In this document: positions 33,194 through 46,090 of the stretch, piece by piece
Layout: every line of letters begins with the position of its first letter
Position numbering within the stretch: the first letter of the stretch is position 1
Assembly (NCBI GenBank): GCA_020137815.1
Contig: CM035360.1
Span: forward strand, 6,459,059 to 6,523,058
From: Hormiphora californensis
Taxonomy: Eukaryota; Ctenophora; Tentaculata; Cydippida; Pleurobrachiidae
Reading direction: 5' to 3'
Length of the DNA: 64,000 nt
Position numbers and translations under genes: made by a program
The notes under the pieces: generated by a model
What the model was told of the DNA's origin: nothing
The model's input: only the letters and a program-made list of their open reading frames with translations
The model's database searches: none

Positions 33194-34087
33194 TAGTACC
33201 CCATATCCTGCTGAGTAATTAAAATGAGGACAATTTTAGTGATTGTAAATATGAGTGATTGTCTGTAAATTAATTATTAATTAATTAATTAATTGTTGAC
33301 AGTGAATTTGATTATTAATTTGTTGATGAAATGAAATTGTAACATTTGCTTCCCAGTTCTTTCTCTTAAATTGATCCCATTTTACTTTGTTACAAAATGT
33401 GGTAAACCAGGCCATAATTATAACTTTGCCATTTGGGTGCTGGGCGACAGGAACCGTGGCAACCAGGGGTGGCATTCCTCTCCAAGATTGGGGCGCGCGC
33501 TGACTTGAGGCTGGTGAAAGTACACGTGTAAGCATCAAGCTAAACAGAAATAGTGCGCGCGGCCAATCACCTTTCAAACCGGAGACTCCGCCCTTAAAAT
33601 GATTCTGGAATGAACCACGGCCGTTTAACAAGGGAAACTGCGTGTTTTGGGCTGTTTTAAAAGGAATCAAACGTTTATTTTGACAGTGTCAGAACGTTGC
33701 AGTGAAACTAAGACACGCTGCCGTCTTGGTTGCGTGTCAAAAACTGATAAACCCGCTACACAAACTGTTACAAACATGTATACCAGCTCTAATACAAACG
33801 CACTTAGGCACAGAAAAACGCGAATATATCTCTGGCACACACACATACAGCGTCCTAATGGGGGCAATGTCGTACAAAAATTAAAGTTCTCAGCAGCTCA
33901 GCAAAACTCTCTCTCTATCTCTCTCTCTAGGAAGATCACCCAGTGTCCTCACTTAATATTTACACCCTGACGCGGAGCTCGTAGAATAAATACTACCAGA
34001 CAATAAATACACACAGCTACTACCCCTTTAAATAATAACCCTGTCGTGTATGTCCCATTTTAGTGATCACTTTCTCTATTACAATTT
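33194..34087. other. Intergenic spacer between convergent genes
   Basis: This holds the 3' flanks of the plus-strand exons ending at 33,193 and of NUP153 on the minus strand. It contains an ATTAATTA run near 33,280 and a short TCTCTC tract near 33,915. Small ORFs here show no coding character. Nothing else was recognised. Confidence 0.5.
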
Positions 34088-37000
34088 TCATCGTTGTTTA
34101 GTTCTTCTGACGGCTTTCTTTATTTTCCTACTACTCGGCGTGGTACTGGATACTGGTTGGAACATATTTCCACCGGGTGTTGGGGTCCCGGGAGCGGCTG
34201 CTCCTGCTCCAAACTGGAACGGAGAGGGAGATGAAGATGTCTGGTTGCCTCCTCCGAAAACAAATGAAGATGAGGGACTGGCTGTATTGAAACCTCCAGC
34301 TGCAGGTGTACTTCCAAACCCGGAGGGAGAGGCGGTAGCTGTGTTCCCTCCGAATGTAAAAGGTTTGTTTTCTGGAGCTGCGGATGGTACAGCAGGTGAA
34401 GCCCCGAAATTGAATCCTGGGGTACTGTTAGTGGCAGCTGGTGTAGCCCCTCCGAAACTAAATCCACCTGCACTAGGTGTGGCAGCGGGAGCTCCGAAAC
34501 TGAACCCTGTACTGGGTGCCGCGGAGGGAGTGGCACCGAATGATGGGGCGGAGGAAGTTTGACCAAATTTGGGGACAGCAGGGGTAGATGTGGATTGTCC
34601 GAAAGCGGGGGTGGAATTGTTCTGTCCAAAACTAAATGAAGGAGTAGATGAGGCTCCAAACGTGCTTGTGCTGTTATTTCCTGTTGCTCCTCCAAAGTTA
34701 AAGCCCGTAGTTGGTGCACCTGGAGAGAGAGAGAGTTAGAGGGTGGGAGAAAGAGAGAAAGCAAGGGCGGGAAATCAAACCCGGATGTGTACCATCTTGC
34801 TTGAAATTTGAACCTTCGGGCGGGTTCGTGTACGCGCGCAGCGGAGCACACGGCGCGGTGGATATGGCGTGCTGACAATGTGTCCTCTACATTTGGGACG
34901 CCCGGTAAAATGGGGAGGCGCGCTGAAATTATATGCTTTAAAGTGTGCTGAGGGGAGGGAACACACATGTATGTGATGTCATACTTACTTGCAGCAGGGG
35001 TGTTGTTTGAGGCTCCAAAATTGAATCCACCCGGTGCGGGTGCTGCGGGTTTAGCCGCCCCTCCGAATGAGAACCCTTTAGGGCTCATACTAGATGCATC
35101 CATTGTGTCTCCACTACTCTCTGTTCCCATATTTGACCCAAACTGGAATCCAGTACCAGAACTACCAAAAGTGCTGGCATGCAGGGGCCTGCTGGTTTTG
35201 GGGTGCCACCAAAGTTAAATGTAGGAGCTGCTGGGCTGGCGGTCTGAGGAAAAGGTAGGGGTTAGAATCGTCAAAACAAAACGAGGGAATTTCAAAACCA
35301 TTCTTAACACACACGGGGTGTTTAATTAACTAATTGGACTTGTCATTTTCAACAAAAAAGTATTCAACATAACACATCAAGTATTACCGAAGTAGCGGCT
35401 GGAGTAGCACCAAAAGAGAAATGTAGGTTTGGGGGGTGCTGCTGCAGTTGTAGCCCCAAAAGTGAACCCTCCATTTGAGGTTGGCGCTGCAGGAGTAGAG
35501 GCAGATCCAAAACTAAACCCACCACCAGCAGGTTTTGTCTCCGTAGCAGTTCCACCAAAATTAAATGAAGGAGCATCTTTTTTCTCAGTAGTTGTCGAGG
35601 TAGTACTTCCTCCAAAGTTGAAAGTTGGTGCTTCTTTTTTCTCGGTGGGGGCTGCTGTAGAAGTACCCCCAAAGTTGAATGTCGGGGCTGCTTTTGGTGT
35701 CTCAGTTGTGGCCCCAAATGTAAACCCAGCTACTTCAGGTTTCTTTTCAGTTGCAGGAGTACCCCCAAAGTTGAAAGTAGGAGGGGTTGGCGTCTCTGTT
35801 TTAGTAGCTCCAAAACTGAATGTAGGTGCAAGTGGTTTATCCCCACTTGTAGTAGCTGCAGCAGTACCAAATGAGAAAGCGGGTTTTTTGTCTCCACCCT
35901 CGGTAGATGACGGAGTAGCCCCGAAACTAAATGAAGGAGCATCTTTCTTTTCCTCAGCTGGTTTCGCAGCACCGAACGAGAATGTAGGTGCAGGCAGGTT
36001 TATCAGCTGTTCCAAATGCAGGGGCCTTCTCAGCTGGCTTGGTGCCAAAACTAAAAGTTGGAGCGTCACCCTCTTTCTTCTTATCTCCAAAGCTCAAACT
36101 GCTGCTGCTGGTGGTATCTGTCTTGGCCGGCATTCCGAAAGAGAATGATTTGGGGGCTGCATCACTACTTGGAGTTGAGCCAAAAGACAGAGTAGAAGTA
36201 CTACTTCCTGCTGCCAGACCAAACTTGAAGGATGTTTTGGGCACTTCAGCAGGTGCTGCTGTTGTATCAGTAGAGGCACCGGGTTTGGGGGTCTCACACG
36301 CTTTACACTTATTCGTATCATCGGTGTTGGTCAACATACACGTCCCACAGCTCCACCCGGATTGTTTGAAACTACCCAGCGTCTGGAGTACATCTAGAGA
36401 GGGGGGAGGGGTGTTATTGGTTGGGGTGGTAAAGATAAGATATAACGGAGATACATCTATTATCTCTGAAAACACTTGACAATTGCCCAAAACATTGATC
36501 AACTCACTAGTTTTGGCGGGTGCTGCTGCTGCAGCTGGTTTTGCCCCAGGTTTAGCTGTCTCGCACGCCTTACATTTATCAACACCATCATCATTCTGCA
36601 ACATACAGGTATCGCACTTCCACCCGCTCTTAGCTGCAAACGCTAACAGAGGATTGGAAGCAGGGAACTTGAGGAGAGGAGTCACCGTGGCGGCTGGAGC
36701 AGGAGCACCTGGGGAAGAGAGGAGGGGGGTGTTAGGAAGAGATGGGGTGATAGTTTCACTCGGTTAGGATTTGTATGAGGGTATGGTGCAGCTGCAGTGA
36801 GCAATAGTTTTTAGAAAGGGGTATTTGTGACAATGGGAGGGATTGATGTGATGTGGTTCATTGTATTCTGCAGCGGCAATTCATTTAGATCATTAGTACA
36901 GACAGCTGTATTACGTTATGGGGCACAAGGAGGGATGAGTTAGTGACACATGTTGTGTAGTCACCTGCCCATCACAATATCGGGATAACTATCGTAACAT

Positions 37001-37330
37001 CATTCTTCCTTCTTAAATCTATCATTATTTTTAATTCTACATCCGTTTACTTTACTCTCTCTCAAAGCTGTTGCTCTGGTTCCGTTTTCTATTTCTCTCT
37101 CTCACTCTCTCATTTTTGACTCTCTCACTTTCTCTCTTCCTGCACTTGCTTACCATAACCCCTTCTCTTGTATCATCCCCCCTCTCTCTAGTCTCTCCCT
37201 CTAACTCTCATTACATCTCTCTCCCTCCCCTCACTCTCTCTAGATTTGTTGCGGCCAATAATTTGGTAACAGCGATACAATTATAATGAGAGATGAGTGT
37301 GATTATGCAATGAGTATGATTATTAGTGAT

Positions 37331-37401
<71 letters not shown>

Positions 37402-40400
37402 CAAGTGCGACATGTTTAAAGAATCAGTACATATAACAATACACACATAACTATGCGCATATATATTAAGGGTACGCTAACCGAAATTTTTTTTCGAGTG
37501 CAGGGAAATCTCTCACCGCAGGGTTGTAGGCCATGCCAAGGAGACCTCAAATATGCAATTTGAGCTCTCAAGTCGAATTCATATTTTTGCTACAGCTGCT
37601 TGAAAAATGAACTGAAAATAAGTTTTTGGCATCTTAAAAATACATTTGTAAAGATAGGATCATAAAAATTTGTGGATTTGAAGAGGACAAAGAGGTGAGT
37701 AGCCACAAAAAAATTTTTTGAAATCCGAGCTGATTTCCGGTCCTGAGATGGATTTCTTTTTTTTGACTTTAACGCCCTATTTGGCAAAGTTCCGAAAACA
37801 TGTGAAAGCTGTAAATTGGTGAAAAGTTGCGTCTAACGATTATCTAAGTGGCCATAAATTTTGGGCGTGTCCTTATTTGAGATAAGCTGTACAGAGTTTT
37901 TTTTGTGAAAGCCGTCATTTCAGAAATAAATAAATTCCCTGTATCTCAAAAACGGCTGATCGTAGAGACCTGAGACTATGCTTAAACGATTCAGAAGGTC
38001 CGATTTTGGGGGGGTCTTCTGAGAGACATTTTGCTCCTACTTCAACCGTTTTTGCTGTAATTGCGAAAAACAAATTCTATGAAAAGGGCAAAAGCTAAAC
38101 ACCAATATCCTGTAATTAGGGAATTTTGGCTAAGAAAGGACCGAAACTATGGAAAAATGTGTAACAAGCTAATTCCTTCACTATTTGGTCTATATGGGTC
38201 CCTATAATCACCAAAAACAAAATCACAAAAAATCCACGATGGCGAAGATGGGTTTTTGTTTTTCGCAATTACAGCAAAAACGGTTGAAGTAGGAGCAAAG
38301 TGTCTCTCAGAAGACCCCCCCAAAATCGGACCTTCTGAATCGTTTAAGCATAGTCTCAGGTCTCTACGATCAGCCGTTTTTGAGATACAGGGAATTTATT
38401 TATTTCTGAAATGACGGCTTTCACAAAAAAAACTCTGTACAGCTTATCTCAAATAAGGACACGCCCAAAATTTATGGCCACTTAGATAATCGTTAGACGC
38501 AACTTTTCACCAATTTACAGCTTTCACATGTTTTCGGAACTTTGCCAAATAGGGCGTTAAAGTCAAAAAAAAGAAATCCATCTCAGGACCGGAAATCAGC
38601 TCGGATTTCAAAAAATTTTTTTGTGGCTACTCACCTCTTTGTCCTCTTCAAATCCATAAATTTTTATGATCCTATCTTTACAAATGTATTTTTAAGATGC
38701 CAAAAACTTATTTTCAGTTCATTTTTCAAGCAGCTGTAGCAAAAATATGAATTCGACTTGAGAGCTCAAATTGCATATTTGAGGTCTCCTTGGCATGGCC
38801 TACAACCCTACGGTGAGAGATTTCCCTGCACTCGAAAAAAAATTTTGGTTAGCGTACCCTTAAATATGAGACGAAGCTAAAGTGCTGTCTAAATGAAGAA
38901 TTGTGACAGATAACAAAGGGATTGATCGGGGGGGGGGGGGGGGGATTGTACCTACCAGGTTTTTCTGTTTCGCAGGCAGCACACTTGCTATCCTCATCTT
39001 TGTTTCTAACTAGACATGTATCACATGCCCAACCTAGGAGAGAGAGAGAGGGAGGGAGTTTAAAAGATCAGTACACTTTATAAGTAAGCCAACTCAGGAT
39101 AGAATACATGTATACGAAACTCTGCCAAGCGCAACACTGAAACGACTGGTGGATATCGACTATAATCTTCATACCACAAATCGACATTATATACCAGTAA
39201 AGTAATATATATTGGTCATATATACTACTACTTTACTGGTGAAGAAGTTGTAAAATTCTACGGAATGATCCCCGATACTGTTTCAATCTCTCTTTGTCTC
39301 TGTCTTTCTTTCTCTTTCTCTCTCTCAAATACGATTTCTCTTTCTCTCTCCGTTTTAAAGAGAAGAAACAGTAGAATCATTTAACCCGCTCTTTACCTGT
39401 CTGTTTAGGGAGGGTGAATGTTACAGCTGGTTTCTTCTCCTCTTCTTTCTCCTCCTCTGTGATCCTTGTCAGTGCTGACATCTGATAAAGGAGCACTGTA
39501 CTTAGAGAACAAAACAAATCAAACATTGTGACAGTGAAATATGGTAGCCGTGTTATAGCCGGCCTCTATACACTGTCACATGACAATATATTCCCCCAAT
39601 ACTCAATTTCTTTATCGCTTTCCCCCGGTCCCCCCACATCTAAACACCTCATCTCTCTTTCTAACCTGTTTGGTGAACTTAGGAGATGGTTTCATGGGTG
39701 TGATTGGTGCTCTCTTGATTCCAATAGGAGAGTTAGCAGGTAGAGGGTTTATCAGGGATGTCGGGTTGGGCGCCTCACAACCACTACATCTCGTCATTGT
39801 GCTCGGGTTGGATAACTTACAGGGAACACAACTCCAGCTTCCTGCAGGGTATCGGGTGTCATCATGTGATAGAGTAGATATACAGTGATTCACACATAGA
39901 CAGAGATAGACAAAAGATAGCAGATACAGTGATTCACACATAGACAGAGGTAGACAAAAGATAGGAGATACAGTGATTCACACATGGACAGAGATAGACA
40001 AAAGATAGCAGATACAGTGATTCACACATAGGGACACGTACCAGGTGGTTCTTTAGCTGGAACCTCTATCTTCTCCTCTTTCACCCCCTCCTCCTTCTTC
40101 ATCACCTCTCGCACACTCCTCAATATCTCCTCCACACTTTTCACTGGGGTGGGGGTCCCAAAACTGAACTCGGATGGATCTGAAGTGCTCTCACTGCCCG
40201 ACCTCTGTCCAGCAGTGGTAGGAGCAGAGAAGCTATACTGAGAATCATTAGAGTTGTCATCAGGTGGTGTGACAGTGGCAGCTGGAGGAAGTCTACTGTG
40301 GAAGGCATCTTTTAGAGAGACATGGTTCTCCTTGGGTACTTGGTTGACAATCTTTATCGGTGCAGGGGTAGCTGCACTCTCGATCTTGATTGGTTGGATC

Positions 40401-41898
40401 TCAACTGCATCAGGGACGGTTATTGAGTCGAATTGTGGCATTTCCATCTCGGTTTCCTCGGCTACTGCCCTTCTGTAATGACCACCCCTGTCTCTCTTCA
40501 TCTTACCCCCAATACCACTCTCTCCCAGAGAGGAGGGAGGTGGGATTGTAGCGGGGGTGGATGTAAGACTCCTAATGGGGACAGTGGGGCCCCGCTGGTA
40601 GGGGTTTAGAGGGGTCGAGGGGCGGGATGAGATAGGGGTTGAGGTTCGGGAGCATGGTCTTGATGAGGGGGTGGAGGGCCGGGAACTGGGTAGATGTCCG
40701 AGGGGTTTAGAGAGAGATTCCAATTGTTCCAAGATCTTCTTAGCAGTGTTACTTGTAACCCCAGGTCGAATTGTGGTACGGGTTATTGGTTTCACAGTGA
40801 TTTGTCGCTTTGTTCCCTCCCCAGCTACAGATGAGGTATTCCGCCCACCTCCTATCGAGGTATTCCGTTGAGAGGTATTCAGGAAGGATCTCTGGAGAGA
40901 GGAACTGCCACCTCCAAAACTGACTTTAGATCGGTTAGTGAAGGAGGAGGTAGAATTAAAGGAGCGGTGATGATGGCGGCTTGGTGTGTTAAATGCAGCT
41001 ACACTGAACGAATATTTCTCTTTTACTGCCGGTCTGATGGAGCTCCATTTTACTTCTCCTAGTGTCTCCTCAAGAATGTTGGTGTTGTTTCGAGTTGTTG
41101 CAGGGCTAGGTTTGGACGTCTAAGATAGGGAGAGAAGGAAGGTTAGAAAAATATGTAACTACCTAATACTGAGACATTATGCAACCTAACATACCCTTGA
41201 GAGCAAATAGAACTACAACTTAACTAACATCCCTGATCCCATCCCCACATTTAAAGACGATCCCTAACACATACCACTTTAGGTGTGACAGGTTCCACTG
41301 TATAGGGAAGCTTCTTCTCCTCAGTTACAGGCAGACTCAGGTTCTTAAGTGCTCTCTTGAAATCTTCTGGCTGCTTTTCCTCTACTGCTTGGACCTGATA
41401 AGGAGAATTGAGGGGAGGAGGAGCAAACAAGGTTTAACTCACAAGCAAGTACCGGGTATCTTGCGGCAAATTGTTGCTTGTTCAACTAACGAAACAAAGT
41501 ACCCCCTTGTGTTGTATCAGCTTCTTAATCTGAGAAAAGTTAACGAACCTCAGCGACAGTCTGTTCTAAAGCATCAGTTACACTGGTTGTCTGGGGTGGT
41601 TTTAATACCAAATCTTTCAGCCATCCTGGGGTCACTGGAGTTATCAACTCCTTAACTCGCGCTAATACTCCCTGAAAGAGAGAGAGGGGTTAGTTACATC
41701 GACAGATCATAGAAATACGAAAATTAAATATGAATTATTAAAATATAAACCGAGATGTTAAACTTGAAAAAAGAAACTGAAACTTACTCTGCTAGACGAT
41801 GGACGCTCATAAGGTTTAGATACACTGTGTTTCTTTGAGACCTGCTTTACTTTTCCAGGTTTAGGGCTCTTGGGTCTGCCTTCTGGCTGGTCTACCAT
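34088..41898 (-). CDS. NUP153: Nucleoporin NUP153 (FG repeats and four zinc fingers)
   Basis: NUP153 is a nuclear-basket nucleoporin that binds importins, Ran and chromatin. The N-terminal exon starts MVDQPEGRPKSPKPGKVK. The next has GVLARVKELITPVTPGWL, the amphipathic basket-anchoring region, and the exon near 40.7 kb has the conserved PGVTSNTAKKILEQLESLS. Four RanBP2-type zinc fingers follow: SWSCVPCKLSNPST (39.85 kb), WACDTCLVRNKDEDSKCAAC (39.0 kb), WKCDTCMLQNDDGVDKCKAC (36.6 kb) and WSCGTCMLTNTDDTNKCKAC (36.3 kb). FSFG/FNFG repeats fill 34.1-36.2 kb, and the end is RKIKKAVRRTKQR, matching the family C-terminus. One-base slips are needed near 35,990 and 35,410 (one extra base) and near 35,180 (one missing or two extra). 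A hairpin MITE lies in the intron between fingers 2 and 3. Confidence 0.93.
37335..37397. repeat. (GA)n microsatellite in a NUP153 intron
   Basis: An uninterrupted GA tract of about 60 bases. Confidence 0.95.
37470..38859. mobile_element. 1.39-kb palindromic piggyBac-type MITE
   Basis: TTAA flanks both ends (37466-37469 and 38860-38863), and the element begins GGGTACGCTAACC and ends with its complement, as in piggyBac-family elements. The two arms (about 690 bp each) are near-perfect inverted copies meeting near 38,170. There is no transposase, and the mirrored 65-codon ORFs are symmetry artefacts. It sits in a NUP153 intron between the second and third zinc-finger exons. Confidence 0.92.
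39875..40030. repeat. 44-bp tandem repeat in a NUP153 intron
   Basis: Between three and four copies of a 44-bp unit (GATACAGTGATTCACACATA then GACAGAGATAGACAAAAGAT). Confidence 0.85.
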
Positions 41899-42734
41899 CT
41901 CCAATTAGACATGAACTATACCCTAACTATCGGAATATGTTTATTATTGACGTCTCGCTGTTTGCATCTGTCCTACTTGTGCGTGTATGTGTGCAAACTT
42001 GCATGCTTCTTTGCTGTTTGCGGTAACGATAAAATGCCGATGTTCACACTTCACGAACAAATACGTGCAACAGCTCAGGTATTGAGTACTGGCGATTTAT
42101 TATTTATTCAATCTGATTCAATACATATAACAATAACAATTGAATACATATTGACACTCCTTTTAGCGAGTAATAAAACGGTTGTCCGGTAAAAAGTACA
42201 TGTTATGCTGATGCCGATTCAAAAGTCCAAGAGGTAATTATATATAGATTAGGTACTGTAATAATAAATAGTAAGTTGATAGATAGATAGTTAAATAAGG
42301 GTAGATACTTAGATGATTAACTAGGGGATAACTAGGGGTAGGGAAGATGCAGAACAGCTAAATATAGCATAGTAATAAATTAGTATAGTCGCTGAGTCAA
42401 ATTAAGCTGTACAGTTAAAACAGATTTTAAAATAAATAGAAAAATAGAAATTACCCTCACATACATGCTCATACCCAAAGTATACAGTACACACACATAC
42501 ACACACACACACACAAACACACAAAAAACACACTCACACAAACAAGCATGTCCGTAAAAAACACAGACACAGAGTCACACATGACACAGGAATAGTAATA
42601 AGTTAAGATAGGATATTATTATAAGTAGTATTAATGATTTAAATAGGCAGTGAAGTGTGCTTGGCCAGCGGGTTGTAAAACTATGTTATTTTAAGTGGTA
42701 GATAGGCTAATTAAGTAATTAGGTGAGGTTAAGT
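41899..42734. other. NUP153 upstream flank and LINE 3' region
   Basis: This is the NUP153 5' flank, followed (from about 42,200) by AT-rich DNA with GATA/TAGATA words and a short CA tract near 42,490. On the minus strand that DNA follows the LINE ORF2 stop and is probably its 3' untranslated region. The exact LINE end was not located, and no target duplication was identified. Confidence 0.45.
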
Positions 42735-45700
42735 TTAACTGGTAAGGAGCTCATCATTAAAAGTGGAGTTTTCTGTGACCTCATAAACAAGCTTTCTAAA
42801 CTTATGCTTAAGGTTTCTATCTCTAGAAAAGATAAGTGCTAGGTGGAAGTTGCCAGTGCAAACCGAGACCACACGACACTGGTCCCTAAGAGCCGATACC
42901 GCCCCGACAGCTGGACATTGGAAGAGCTTGTGGAAGGGTGAGTCGTGGTGCATGCCGCATTCAAGGCAGTAAGGTTCCTCTACGTTCCTGTCAATTCGTT
43001 GATAGCTGCCGACAAAGTTTTGAAATCTTAAGCTATGCCCGTGGATGTAGTCCATAGTCAACGAAGAGTGCCTTCTGTCCATACTCCTATTGGTAAGAGG
43101 GGCTATCGAAACCGCTTCAGTATCCACAATAGATCGTAGCTCTTCAACCGTCGTAGTAGGAGAGTCGTCAGCAGAGATGTTCGTGATGTTAGCCTTGACG
43201 TGATCGTCCCACAATTTGTGCGTGAACATGTCCATAGTGTCCCGGGAATAGAGAAACTCTTCCGACTCATATGACAGTAGATCGCATGATCGAATAAATG
43301 ATCGTCTCCGTCCCGTTTGAGATTCAGCTCTCTGTGCAGTGTCCAATGGAGATACCTTTTAGTTTCCACAATATGTCCATAGAACGGGTGGCTTGCCTCA
43401 TGCTCAATTTGGAGCAATTTAGCAGTCATGGTGTCTCCCTGCTGTAAGACCTTTTAGGACAAACTTCGTTGTGAGTACTGTCAAAATAATTGGTAGAGGT
43501 GGTATACCAATAAGAAGGTCAGCTAGTGTTTTCGAGATGTGAAATTGGCTTCCAATAATCTTCAGTTTAGCCCTTGCAATTAGATCGTTAAAACTGTCCA
43601 ATCTGTTACGAAGCCATAGAGGTGCTCCGTATAGAAGTTTGGTAAGGATCACCATTCGGAACAGGAGCGAGAGGCCGTTGTTGTTTATTCCAGCTACCCT
43701 GGTAGTCCCACCCGACAGCTTACTCCAGGAATTCCAGCACTTTTGCAAAGTGTAGGCAGCATGCTTTTTAAAGCTCAGGTCTGTGTCGAGAATGATTCCC
43801 AGCACCTTGCTAGAGTCCGTGTAGAGAATTTCTCTGGGTCCAAGGTACATAGGTTGTGGGGTAGATGATAATTCTTGATTCCTTGGGTGGATCACGAGAA
43901 TCTCAGTTTTCCCTCTGTCGCAATTGATGACCAATCTCCATAGACGGCACCATTTCTGGATGTAATTGAGCACGCAGGACAGAGCTGTTTCACATTGAAG
44001 TTGATCTCCGGTTATTACAACCGTGCCATCATCAGCGAACTTAAACGTTTCGCATCTTTCTCGGGCGTTCCTCGGGTATATTCTTCGTTTGTAAGAGATC
44101 CGAAACGTATATGATGAATAGCACAGGGGAAATGACTGCCCCCTGCGGTAGCCCGATAAGAGTGCAGTTCCTGGGAGAACCAATTTTACCGTTTATCTTC
44201 AGCTTCACTTTTCGTGATGACAAGAAACAATTTACCAGACGTAGGATGTTCCCCTTTATTCCAGCTTTATAGAGTTTGTAAATTAGGCAGGGGATGGGGA
44301 CGCTGTCGAAAGCCTTTTCGAAATCCAAGAGAAGTAAAAAGGCAGTTGCCTTTTCTCCGTCTGTTCTCGTGCAGTGTAGCCAGGAGACGGTATAAGTACC
44401 GTGTTGTGTTTCGTATGGGAAGAAAACCTTCTTGCTCGTCTTCCAAGATGTTTTCCTCGTAACAATGAGCCCTGATCCTCTTATCCATAACTCGCTCAAA
44501 CATTTTACCAACATAGCTTCCAATTGAGATCGGTCGAAAAGATCCAGGTTTAAGGTAAGATGATTTTCCTTGTTTCTTGATAAACGATACTATGGCTGTT
44601 TTCCATGGCCAAACCGAGGTAACGAGGCAGTTTGTGAAAAGTTTTGCCAAGAACATCCTTGCTAAAGGGCCAAGGTGTTTCAATGTCACGGGGTGTACTC
44701 CATCTCCATCTGTAGATTTGCTTCCACTGCCCTGTGCCGATATGGCCGCCATGATTTCCTCTGGTTGAACCTGTTTATTTAACTCACTCTCTACCTCCTC
44801 ATCCTCTTGTAGAAAAGAATCCACTTCCTCTTTTATGAATTCATAGTGTTGCTCGTCAAATTGATGATTCCTCAAGTGTTTTCCACCGAAGAACGTGTCG
44901 AACAGGATTTGCTCCTTCTCCCTAGGATCATGCCGTAAAACTCCGTCGTCCTCCAAACATCCAATAAAGTTTTCATCAGGTGTGAGAAATATTGATCGAT
45001 ACCGCTTCCAGAATATGTTAGTCTCCGTAACGTTCAGACCGCTCAGTCTCTCGTGGATCCATTTGTTTTTCCCCTCGATAAGGCTCTCCTTGAACAGTAG
45101 TTTAGCCTCTTCAACAGCAAGTCTGTTAATCCAAGTTCTTCGGTAACGGTATTTTTCCTGAGCATGTTGTAGATTTTTCGATAGTACGGTCAACTCGGGT
45201 GTCCAGTAGGGCTTGCTGTGCCGGCACACTGTTTTCAGAGGGATGTATAGGTCTGAGGCTTCTTTCATGAAACTTAAAAGCTGTCGAAACATTTCATTAG
45301 GATCTTGTGAATCACAGCTTTGTAGGCAGCATTCGACGTGAAATTTCCACTTTTTCCAATCTGCGTCCTGGTAATTGTAGACCTGTGTCCTCCGGTTACT
45401 CGCTCTAATATTCCCGATTGATGATAAGACCGGAACATGTCCTCTTGCCGGTGCTCCCGTAAAAAGGCATAAGCCGTCCTCTTCATCAGTCCACGGGCCA
45501 TCGATCGCTAGCCCTGCTCCCCCGAACCGTAGTCCCAGATCAATAACACTCCCTCCATTAACACAGATAAAAGTGTTAGAAAGTGGGGAGAGAATATCTG
45601 CTCCATACTGGTCACAGAAAGAATCGAGTAGGTGTCCACTTTGATTGTATACCTTATCACCCCATGGAATTCCTCTTGCGTTGAAGTCTCCAAGAACATG

Positions 45701-46090
45701 AAATACCGGCACTCCGTTTCGTTTGCAGAATTCCCAGGCTTCCTGTATAGACTTCAACAGAACCGACAAGTTATTGTCGGGACTGCTATACACAGATGCA
45801 AACATCATAGGTCGCCCAAGCACAGTCGCTATAGCAAAGATAGCTGCAACATTAGTTTTCTCCAAACTCGTAATTCGATGAGGATGAAGGCTGGTAGCGA
45901 TTGACAGTGAGACTCCTCTATCCGCGTCTATTCCAAAGGTGAGCATATTCGTAAAAGCAGTCGTTGCCGGAACGCAGCCAGTTTCCTGTAGTGCGAGTAC
46001 CGACAATCTCCTATCGGCACTATAGTGGTCTAAAGCAATAAGTGATTGCTTAGAGAGACCTGAAATGTTAATCTGTCCGAGACTAAACAT
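42735..46090 (-). mobile_element. LINE ORF2: APE endonuclease plus reverse transcriptase
   Basis: This is a non-LTR retrotransposon polyprotein. The N-terminal APE-type endonuclease shows ALQETGC, VYSSPDNN, VLGDFNARGIPWGD and SVIDLGLRF. The reverse transcriptase shows FRPISIGSYVGKMFERV, LLDFEKAFDSVPIPC, GLPQGAVISPVLF and FADDGTVVITGD. A C-terminal CCHC-like segment reads CLECGMHHDSPFHKLFQCP. No RNase H was seen. The overall plan points to the Jockey/R1/I group. The frame steps by one base near 44,370, 44,100 and 43,430 (extra base) and near 43,330 (missing, or two extra), so as read the copy is inactive. The ATG at 46,090 overlaps the ORF1 stop. Confidence 0.88.

Noticed and set aside
34050-36148. 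Plus-strand Gly/Pro/Ala-rich ORFs (170 and 239 codons)
   Set aside because: They are antisense translations of NUP153 FG-repeat exons.
37335-37397. CRISPR-like or satellite array
   Set aside because: It is a simple GA dinucleotide tract, and no spaced direct repeats of CRISPR type exist in the window.
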